A stretch of DNA of 64,000 bases from CAZDWZ01 sp964509425 (GTDB lineage: Bacteria > Bdellovibrionota_C > UBA2361 > SZUA-149 > CAZDWZ01), in NCBI GenBank assembly GCA_964509425.1, contig CAZDWZ010000012.1, forward strand, positions 1 through 64,000. Direction: 5' to 3'. The notes beneath the pieces were generated by a model. That model ran no database searches. It was not told the origin of the DNA and worked only from the letters and a program-made list of their open reading frames with translations. Within the stretch, counting starts at the first letter, position 1; every line of letters starts with the position of its first letter. Of the stretch, positions 57,553 through 64,000 are shown in pieces. Made by a program: the position numbers and the translations under genes.

Positions 57553-59551
57553 GCGAGCGCTCCTTGCAGCCGCTTTCAGGCAGAAATAAATCCGGCTCTT
57601 CGGCACAGTCTCGAACAGGAAATATCCTTGAGACAGGTGCGACTCCGTTTGGAGATTTCGGAACGACCTTCGCGAAATAGGCTTCAGAACAATCTTTTCC
57701 AAACCTCCCGACCAAAATTGAACCCCAATCCTGTCCGAGGCAACCTTCTCCGTTCCATGCGCGAATTGAGGTTCTGCTGAATCCGGCTCGCAGTCCCAAG
57801 GGGATCTGAAGTTGCGATATTGGGTTTTTTTTCTGCCGGTCTAATCGAGGTCCCCAATACTGCCCTTTTTTTACAGGAAGAATTTCATACCGGTCGACAT
57901 CAATATCGGTACAACGATTGATTTGCGGAGATTTACAGCTCGGACAGAGGTGCCCTGAAAAGTCATTGTTTGACGTGCCGGTGAGCAATCTGCCCGTTCC
58001 GCACATGCCTGGTTCCTGCCACACATATTGACTGTTTTTAAGCAGTCCGGCTGGCGCCCGGCAACAAGTGAAACCCGACTCGATAGCTCGATCGGTTTCC
58101 AGCGCAACGTAGTCGAATGGACAAAGTCGGGAGCGACCCCAGTTTTTGATATTCACGTCGCCAACCATGCGGTTGAATCCCATGCATGGGAAAAGCACCT
58201 CCGGGTACGCGGAGGAGAGGAGTAGATTTCCTCTTTGCCGGTCCTCCGATTCTTCCAAGAATATTCCATGTGCCTGATTCGCTCGGCTCACGACGATATC
58301 GCGTGTGCCGAGCTCGTGTACCCGTACTTCCGGCGTGAGTACCGACACTCTTACGACTTGGCCTAGCCTCGCAGTGATCGCTACGCGGCGAAAATGGTCA
58401 AGGTGCTCTCGTTTCCCATCGATTTCGATCTCGATTTCTTGTGACGGCGAGCGCTTTGGTTCAAACTCAATCGCGCGGAGACCCGATTTATCTGCCACGA
58501 GAATTTCCTCATCCCCATCGCCATCAAAATCACCTGCACCGAAGCGGCGTGCTCCGGCAGTTATCTCCGCCACTCCAGGGAGCGGAGCCGAATAAATCGT
58601 GCTCGGGAACCGCTTTGAAATCCAAGCGCTTCTGCCTTTGACCTCTTTGTCGATGAGGATGTGCTCGTCCACGCCGTCACCATCAACGTCGGCAGTGATG
58701 ACGTGGTAGGGAATGGCTGAACGTTCCTGGGTGAACACCTCTGGAATGTAATCGCCCTGAGCCTCAATCACACGCGAAGTTGGGTCTCTGTCGATGAGAA
58801 GGTTGGTAAATATCGCCTTGAATCCAGCGATATCCCGCCCAATTCCTGAATACCCTCCAATCAACGCGAAATACTTGGGGGCTACGTTTGCCTCCACCCA
58901 ACCCATGCCGTTCGAATATCGCCAGAAATAATCGAATCGTGGAGGACCAATGTCGGATTCGACGACCGACAGGTTTTGCGAAGTCCGCTCGTAGAGTGAG
59001 AGTTTCAAATCCTCGGCGGACCTGACCATCGACGGTATTCGAGTGAAGTTCAAATCAAACCCGCCCGTCAGCATACGAAAGTTCGTGCCGGGCAAGGAGG
59101 GTGGAACGAGAATCTTTCCGCATTCGCCAGGCCGACCGTAAAGGATAAGCGCCTGCCTAAGCCGGACGGAATTCATGTCGAAAGCGACGAACTTTCCGAT
59201 CTTGAATTTTGAGCCTGGTGCCGGGATAGCAACAAAAATTCCATCGGAAGAGTTGTCGGAAATAATCAGTTCGCTTCGACCATCTGCATCCAAGTCGGCG
59301 ATAATCACATCCCATGTAATAGGATCCCCAGATGGAACTTTGCCGTCGGACTCCACGGTCCATTTTTTCTCGCTCGCGAGCAATTCGGTTTGGAGACTGA
59401 GCATTCGAATGTGCAGTGTCACCGAGGCAGGGTTTTCGCACTCGAATCCGGCGGGCGGTCGTGAATCGGCGATCGAGGAGGCGTAGTCGAAGCAAATGAA
59501 GAGTACTGCCGCGCAAACGTATTTCATCCAATATCGAGTACGAGCAGTCAT
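57503..59551 (-). CDS. Secreted FG-GAP/VCBS repeat protein
   Basis: A 682-residue protein with a signal peptide near YVCAAVLFICFDYASSIADS. Calcium-binding FG-GAP type repeats are seen: IIADLDADGRSELIISDNSSDG, ITADVDGDGVDEHILID, GAGDFDGDGDEEILVADKSG. Together these form part of a beta-propeller. The C-terminal 250 residues are Cys-rich (CCRAPAGLL, HLCPSCKSPQINRC, RDCAEEPD) and different. An ATG eight codons downstream (59527) is also a possible start. It is extracellular or periplasmic and probably adhesive or ligand-binding. The 3' end overlaps the response-regulator gene on the other strand. Confidence 0.82.
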   Translation of the reverse strand: MTARTRYWMKYVCAAVLFICFDYASSIADSRPPAGFECENPASVTLHIRMLSLQTELLASEKKWTVESDGKVPSGDPITWDVIIADLDADGRSELIISDNSSDGIFVAIPAPGSKFKIGKFVAFDMNSVRLRQALILYGRPGECGKILVPPSLPGTNFRMLTGGFDLNFTRIPSMVRSAEDLKLSLYERTSQNLSVVESDIGPPRFDYFWRYSNGMGWVEANVAPKYFALIGGYSGIGRDIAGFKAIFTNLLIDRDPTSRVIEAQGDYIPEVFTQERSAIPYHVITADVDGDGVDEHILIDKEVKGRSAWISKRFPSTIYSAPLPGVAEITAGARRFGAGDFDGDGDEEILVADKSGLRAIEFEPKRSPSQEIEIEIDGKREHLDHFRRVAITARLGQVVRVSVLTPEVRVHELGTRDIVVSRANQAHGIFLEESEDRQRGNLLLSSAYPEVLFPCMGFNRMVGDVNIKNWGRSRLCPFDYVALETDRAIESGFTCCRAPAGLLKNSQYVWQEPGMCGTGRLLTGTSNNDFSGHLCPSCKSPQINRCTDIDVDRYEILPVKKGQYWGPRLDRQKKNPISQLQIPLGLRAGFSRTSIRAWNGEGCLGQDWGSILVGRFGKDCSEAYFAKVVPKSPNGVAPVSRIFPVRDCAEEPDLFLPESGCKERSPISSQASESDSRLLLR

Positions 59552-59658
59552 GGAAGGGAAATCCGAAATATCGCTTCACGAAGGACGCCGGGTCGGGTTA
59601 ACCTCGAATCGAGGATCGGTCAAGCCGGAGATTCGCAGCCGATGAACAAAGAGGTATC

Positions 59659-60384
59659 ATGAAAAACCAAATTCTCATCATTGAAGATGATACCAGTCTC
59701 CATGCGGTGCTTTCTTCCGTCGCCGTCGAACTTGGACATGGCTCCCAGCTCGTTGTGAATGGAGCAGAAGGGCTCGAGCTTGCTCTGAAAGGCACGTATG
59801 TCGCGGTGCTCCTCGACCTCAACCTCCCCGGACTTGACGGAATGTCTGTGTGTAAGGAAATTCGAGCGAAGAAGCCGCACCTTCCGATTGTGATCCTCAC
59901 GGGACAGAATGACAAGCCGTCAGAAATTCTGGGATTAGATCTCGGAGCTGATGATTATGTCGCCAAGCCTTTTAGTTTTCCGGAGCTCGTTGCGCGAATC
60001 AGAACCGTGATTCGAAGAGCTGATGAAGTGACCAGATCCCCATCGGGTGGAACGAACTCCGTGGCCATCGGAGAAATTTCTATCGATGCCGCTCGAAGGG
60101 AAGTTCGAAAATCCGGGAACCTCTTGCAACTTACTCGCACCGAATATGATGTCTTGCATTACCTGTTCAGCCGCCCCGGTGTCGTGGTCTCGCGTGAGGA
60201 GCTCCTTGAACAAGTGTGGGGATATAATTGCTCCGGCTTCGATTCGACGATTACAGCTTATTTGAGCCGCATTCGCAGCAAGATCGAGAACGATCCGGAC
60301 AGACCGTTATATTTAAAGACTCTCCGCGGAGTCGGCTATCGCTTCATTTCCGCTCAGGAATGCGCCGCCTCAAAACCAGGATGA
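59659..60384 (+). CDS. OmpR-family response regulator, partner of the kinase at 60421
   Basis: A 241-residue protein. Receiver with acidic pair IEDD, phospho-Asp 53 (LLDLNLPGLDG), Thr in ILTGQ and Lys in DDYVAKPF, then a winged helix (LTRTEYDVLHYLFSRPGVVVSREELLEQVWG; TAYLSRIRSKIE; LRGVGYRFI). GAGG lies 5 bases before the ATG. It is a close paralogue of the regulator at 56845-57552. The kinase gene begins 36 bases after its stop. Confidence 0.95.
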   Translation: MKNQILIIEDDTSLHAVLSSVAVELGHGSQLVVNGAEGLELALKGTYVAVLLDLNLPGLDGMSVCKEIRAKKPHLPIVILTGQNDKPSEILGLDLGADDYVAKPFSFPELVARIRTVIRRADEVTRSPSGGTNSVAIGEISIDAARREVRKSGNLLQLTRTEYDVLHYLFSRPGVVVSREELLEQVWGYNCSGFDSTITAYLSRIRSKIENDPDRPLYLKTLRGVGYRFISAQECAASKPG

Positions 60385-60420
60385 TGGCTTTCATCCGAAT
60401 TCGCCCATGAAGAAGCGTTT

Positions 60421-61893
60421 ATGAGTCGACAGAGGACGACGTTAGCGCGGGCGGTCATTCAAAGAGTGACCCTTATAATGTGTCTCCTCACAGGTACGCT
60501 GTTCTATCTGTTTTACCTTTCCTGGGATTCGGTGTCCCATGAGTCTCTCCAGCGAAGACTCTGGCCCCTCGCTCGGATGCTGGCGGATGAGATGGCGCCA
60601 AATCTCAATCCGGTCACTAATGAGCGAGAGTTGATGCGCGTCGTCCGGGAGGCGACCTTTCTTAATCCAAGTATCGACGTGTATCTGCTGGATAGTCAGG
60701 GAACGATCCTGAATAGATTTGGAAATGGGCTCTTAGGAAGGCTTGAAGGAAACATTTCCCCCGAGATTTTCAAGCCGCTTCTTGAGTCGTCGACGCCAAA
60801 ATATTTCCCCATCTACGGCCCGGACCCCGTTGATGCCAAACGAAGAAGTGTTTTCTCCGTCGCAGAGCTAAATCTTTCCGGGAACGTCTACTATGTTTAC
60901 GTGATTCTCTGGAATTCTTACGCCGAATCTCTAAATTACAAGGCACTCATTCCGGTCGCCTGGCGCGCCACCTCGTTGTCTAGTTTTGTTATTCTCATCG
61001 TTGTTATTATTCTTGCAAAGATTCTCATCTCGTCGACGTTTGCGCCTTTCAAAGAGATCATGGCCTCGGTGGAAAAATTTCAGTCACAAAATTTCAGCGA
61101 ACGAGCTCCGGCAAATGCTCCTGGAGAACTCGGACAGTTGTCCGCGGCGCTAAATAGCATGGCAGAGCAAATCTCTCGTCACATCTCGGAGTTGAACGAG
61201 AAGGATAATCGCCGAATGGAGCTGATTTCGAATATTTGGCACGATGTCCGCGCTCCGCTTACCGGGATCAGCAGTCTGGCTCAGCTGCTCCAACGAAGCG
61301 GCAAGGGCCGATCCGCCGAGGTGGATGATGAGACTTTGATTGCGTCGCTTCTCGCAAGTACTAATCTGTTGGCGCAAATCGTAAATGATTTGCAAGAGCT
61401 TGGAGAGCTGGAAGTGGGGGATATCCGCCCGAAGCCTCGTCGACTCTCTCTCGCGTCAATCGCAGATGAGATTGCACTCGTTTTTGGGCGGCGCGCGAGC
61501 GAGAGAAGGGTTGAATTGAAACTCGAGATTCCAGACAATCTCCCAGATGTCTTCGCTGACGAGGCGATGATCGCTCGAGCGATGAGCAATCTTCTCGAAA
61601 ACTCTCTTCGATATACGACCAGTGGCGGCCGTATCCTTCTTGAGCTTTTTGCCAAAAATGATGCCGTGGTCTTCGCCATCGAGGATAACGGGAGCGGCAT
61701 AGCCCCTGAGGATCTCCCCCATATCTTCGAGCGACGCTTTCAATCCAATACTCCGGAGACCTCGCACGGCGTCTCTGGTCTCGGGCTTTCAATCGTCAAA
61801 AAAATAGTCGAGTGCCATAAAGGGTCAATCGAAGTAAGCAGTGTGCAAGGTGCAAGCACCCGATTCGAGATTAGTTTTCCGTCAGCAGGCTGA
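60421..61893 (+). CDS. Sensor histidine kinase
   Basis: A 490-residue membrane kinase. TM1 (about 14-33), a periplasmic domain of about 145 residues (PAS/dCACHE-like: LMRVVREATFLNPSIDVYLLDSQGTIL), TM2 (about 185-206), HAMP, HisKA (NIWHDVRAPLTG, His 274) and HATPase (N box SNLLENSLRYT, DNGSGIAP, GVSGLGLSIVK) follow. It phosphorylates the regulator encoded just upstream. The signal is unknown. Ribosome site weak. Confidence 0.94.
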   Translation: MSRQRTTLARAVIQRVTLIMCLLTGTLFYLFYLSWDSVSHESLQRRLWPLARMLADEMAPNLNPVTNERELMRVVREATFLNPSIDVYLLDSQGTILNRFGNGLLGRLEGNISPEIFKPLLESSTPKYFPIYGPDPVDAKRRSVFSVAELNLSGNVYYVYVILWNSYAESLNYKALIPVAWRATSLSSFVILIVVIILAKILISSTFAPFKEIMASVEKFQSQNFSERAPANAPGELGQLSAALNSMAEQISRHISELNEKDNRRMELISNIWHDVRAPLTGISSLAQLLQRSGKGRSAEVDDETLIASLLASTNLLAQIVNDLQELGELEVGDIRPKPRRLSLASIADEIALVFGRRASERRVELKLEIPDNLPDVFADEAMIARAMSNLLENSLRYTTSGGRILLELFAKNDAVVFAIEDNGSGIAPEDLPHIFERRFQSNTPETSHGVSGLGLSIVKKIVECHKGSIEVSSVQGASTRFEISFPSAG

Positions 61894-62408
61894 AAACACT
61901 AGGGTAAATTATCCATTCTCTTTTCAATTTTGCGAATTTGTGGTAATGGCGATCTAGATGAGAAAAGATCGACAAATTTGCCGATTCTCACTTGCCCGAA
62001 GAAGCCGAGTTTCGATCGGTGTGTCTCGGGTTCTCAACTTCTGCCGTTTCTCCTCCTGGATTTCATCCAAAATCTCTTCACTTCAGCGGGGCACCGCAGA
62101 ACCAGCCTCTTCCTAGGGGCCAGCCTCTTTTAGGGCCGGCCTCGTCCTACGGTTTGTGCAAGGCCGGTACTCGCAGCTTTCATCCACAGAATTGGATCAC
62201 ATCTTCTGAGAAATTCCTTCGATGACTCGAACGAACCGATCGTTTGTCATTCGGAAGCGGGATTCTTGGATATGTTGATGAGGCCGCAGGTCCTTCCTTC
62301 ACATTAGTCTATCGTTGTTCTCGGAAGCGCAGTTTGATCCAAGTCGACCGAACGTCACGCGTGTATCCGCAATGAGGGGCGCCCGAAGAGGGCGCCAGGC
62401 AGAATTAT
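61894..62408. other. Intergenic region with a short imperfect tandem repeat
   Basis: 515 bases without a credible gene. Three adjacent units, 62102-62119, 62120-62135 and 62136-62152, share the pattern CCrGCCTCkT(cc)TAsGG. No terminator with a T-run was seen after the kinase gene. Confidence 0.45.
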
Positions 62409-63365
62409 ATGAAGAGACAACTCGATACGAATTCTCATTTCTCAAATGAAAAAGCTCTTTGGCTCTACGCTCCATTTGCCATTTTCCGATTCAGTTCGGT
62501 GCAGGCGCTAATTCTCCCCATTTTGATGGTGCTGCTCTATTCCTGGATCTTGGTTTGGGTGGATGCGTATCACTACAATATCGCCGATCGGAGTGTCCCG
62601 GTTATTCATTCTCTCCTAGGATTTGTGATCTCCATCATTTTGGTCTTTCGAACCAACACGGCTTATGAGCGATGGTGGGAAGCGCGAAAACAATGGGGAC
62701 AGCTTCTCAATACGAGCCGCACCCTCTCGATGAAGCTAAACGCGTATCTGCCGATGTCGGAACGAACGTTAAGGCGCGAATTCCAAGTTTTGCTAAGCGG
62801 ATTCGCTTCAGTTTTGAAGAATCACCTCAGGCGAGAAAAGCTCGATTTCAATTTCGAGATGGAAGAGAATGATTTCGTTTTTCTCGAGTCGGTGGACCTA
62901 GCACCGCACCAGCCAAATCGAGTTGCCGGATTTCTTGTCTCACGAGTTATCGGACTGAAGCGGTTGGGGTATCTCAGCGAGGAAGAGTTGCTGACGCTAA
63001 ACAGTGATCTGAATTCTCTCGTGGATATCCTTGGTGCCTGCGAGCGAATAAAGAACACTCCGCCGCCGCGCTCGTACGTTCTTTTTATGCGAAAAATCAT
63101 ACTTCTGTATGTTGTGTCGCTTCCACTCAGCCTGCTCGGTGAATTCGGATTTGGAACCGTCCTCATTGCTCCGCTCGTGTTCTACATGCTTGCTGCCCTA
63201 GAGGCTTTCGCCGTTGAGATTGAAGATCCATTTGGCTATGAGGCGAACGATCTTCCCCTCGATACGCTGGCGGAGTCGGTGCGGATAAACGTTTCAGACT
63301 TGATTTCCTTGGAGGTCGTTCCTCTGAACGATGAGGACGCTCAATCGGTGCAATCCATGGGGTAG
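62409..63365 (+). CDS. Bestrophin family anion channel
   Basis: A 318-residue protein of the bacterial bestrophin (YneE, formerly UPF0187) family: SVPVIHSLLGFVISIILVFRTNTAYERWWEARKQWGQLLNTSR is the hallmark stretch. Membrane helices near both ends and EIEDPFGYEANDLPLD, the conserved cytosolic segment, follow. Bestrophins form pentameric ion channels. A DUF2061 membrane gene follows 71 bases later in the same direction. Confidence 0.93.
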   Translation: MKRQLDTNSHFSNEKALWLYAPFAIFRFSSVQALILPILMVLLYSWILVWVDAYHYNIADRSVPVIHSLLGFVISIILVFRTNTAYERWWEARKQWGQLLNTSRTLSMKLNAYLPMSERTLRREFQVLLSGFASVLKNHLRREKLDFNFEMEENDFVFLESVDLAPHQPNRVAGFLVSRVIGLKRLGYLSEEELLTLNSDLNSLVDILGACERIKNTPPPRSYVLFMRKIILLYVVSLPLSLLGEFGFGTVLIAPLVFYMLAALEAFAVEIEDPFGYEANDLPLDTLAESVRINVSDLISLEVVPLNDEDAQSVQSMG

Positions 63366-63436
63366 CAGCCCACGAGATTTGAAAAAATGACCACAAGTGT
63401 GTAGATTACTCGCACTCATTTGAGGCCACGTTGTTT

Positions 63437-63733
63437 ATGGCAAGCAAGCTTACCAAAGAATATCACGAGACAAACGTTCGATCGCTCTGTAAGGCCCTAT
63501 CCTGGCGAGTCCTTGGCTCGCTCGGGACTGGCACGATCGTGTTTGTCGCTACGGGAGACGCTGCCGGTGCCGCACTGGTCGGCAGCGTCGAATTTCTGCT
63601 GAAAATCTTCCTCTATTATTTTCATGAACGCCTTTGGGACTCGATTAACATCGGACGATTCGAAGTTCAGAAAAGGGAACAAGTTTTCGTGGCATCCGGT
63701 GAAATCGAGATTCCCGAGAAATCGCAGGCATAG
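63437..63733 (+). CDS. DUF2061 membrane protein
   Basis: 98 residues from the ATG at 63437 (a TTG two codons earlier is less likely). SLCKALSWRVLGSLGTGTIVFVATGDAAGAALVGSVEFLLKIFLYYFHERLWDSINIG is the DUF2061 pattern (quoted in part), giving two membrane helices and an HER-W motif. The C-terminal tail is polar. Function unknown; it lies downstream of bestrophin, likely in one operon. Confidence 0.88.
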   Translation: MASKLTKEYHETNVRSLCKALSWRVLGSLGTGTIVFVATGDAAGAALVGSVEFLLKIFLYYFHERLWDSINIGRFEVQKREQVFVASGEIEIPEKSQA

Positions 63734-63745
63734 GCACCTTGCCTC

Positions 63746-64000
63746 CTAAGCAGCAATTCTCTCGCGCATTTGCTGAAATTCCCTTGCGTAACGAACAAGT
63801 TTCTCACTGAATGCATCGACTCTGTTTGCGATCTTTGGGTCTATGGAGGCGTCTTCGGCCAAACTGATAGTCTGCTTTATGCTGGGAATGCTGACAATTA
63901 CGTCAGGCATGAGCCAGCCATGAAGCGCTCGTACCGCCATCATCATCTGGATAGTCGCACCGCTGTTCGCGAGCGCGCCGCCTCCCCCGATTAGGCCGAA
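63746..64000 (-). CDS. Flavodoxin-fold NADPH-dependent FMN reductase, 3' part
   Basis: The last 84 residues of a gene running off the right edge. The frame is open to the window end, so the in-frame ATG cluster at 63946 is internal. IGGGGALANSGATIQMMMAVRAL and WLMPDVIVSIPSIKQTI resemble the C-terminal part of NADPH-dependent FMN (chromate/azo-type) reductases, followed by a helix (IANRVDAFSEKLVRYAREFQQM). It is convergent with DUF2061. The family call rests on this segment alone. Confidence 0.6.
   Translation of the reverse strand, partial: FGLIGGGGALANSGATIQMMMAVRALHGWLMPDVIVSIPSIKQTISLAEDASIDPKIANRVDAFSEKLVRYAREFQQMRERIAA

Noticed and set aside
1..64000. CRISPR array, prophage or integrated element
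   Set aside because: No regularly spaced repeats, integrase, transposase, phage structural genes or direct-repeat attachment sites were seen.

Overview
The window reads as a chromosomal segment of a Gram-negative bacterium of roughly 50% GC. It carries many Sec signal peptides and lipoboxes, GT39-type membrane glycosyltransferases, two periplasmic substrate-binding proteins, bestrophin, DUF2934, DUF2061, DUF4919 and DUF6502 proteins, and TrmB-type regulators. This gene mix fits a deltaproteobacteria-like or related environmental lineage, but nothing in the window (no rRNA, tRNA or ribosomal protein) fixes the taxonomy. I saw no phage module, transposase, CRISPR array or RNA gene.

Left part. 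0.05-6.3 kb is one minus-strand operon: kaiC, two kaiB genes, a PAS hybrid histidine kinase, a possible small gene, and a second hybrid kinase whose last domain is cut short by a stop codon. Stop/start overlaps link most of it, so it should act as one KaiC/KaiB plus phosphorelay unit. 6.6-10.3 kb holds a GC-rich orphan gene, an SF2 helicase and a degenerate vWA-like protein. 10.4-15.9 kb has a heparinase-like lyase, a lipoprotein and two secreted parallel beta-helix proteins; the lyase and one beta-helix protein end in the same short Pro/Arg tail. The 475-bp gap at 14.07-14.54 kb is packed with hairpins. 16.3-18.3 kb pairs a DUF6502 protein with a multi-Kazal lipoprotein.

Centre. 18.6-26.7 kb is mostly envelope glycan genes: a GT2 glycosyltransferase, two GT39/PMT-like membrane proteins and a membrane sulfatase-fold enzyme. 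It also holds an isolated Arg-rich mini-gene with almost purely G/C third codon positions. 26.7-30.1 kb has a lipoprotein, a YiiX-like peptidase-fold protein, an SDR with a coupled secreted protein, and a hotdog-like protein. At 30.2-32.2 kb and 35.4-37.6 kb lie two copies of a two-gene module, a TrmB-type regulator followed by a ~400-440 residue protein of unknown family; the second copy has a perfect 12-bp inverted repeat just upstream. 37.6-40.9 kb has a FAD enzyme and another GT39-like protein.

Right part. 41.7-46.6 kb has two amino-acid-type periplasmic binding proteins without permeases, a third TrmB regulator, a methyltransferase with a kinase-like N-terminal half, and a DoxX-like protein. 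46.8-51.2 kb is a storage-glucan operon: mini-ORF, DUF2934, a TreZ-type hydrolase and a glycogen debranching enzyme, with no treY. 51.7-56.2 kb is a membrane locus: NfeD-like protein, flotillin, a low-molecular-weight phosphatase lacking its catalytic arginine, a coiled-coil membrane protein and a secreted vWA-like protein. 56.8-61.9 kb has two OmpR-type regulators, one with a cognate kinase, and an FG-GAP secreted protein. 62.4-64 kb has bestrophin, DUF2061 and the 3' end of a probable flavin reductase.

The strongest candidates for something undescribed are the duplicated TrmB-partner module and the flotillin/pseudophosphatase/vWA locus.
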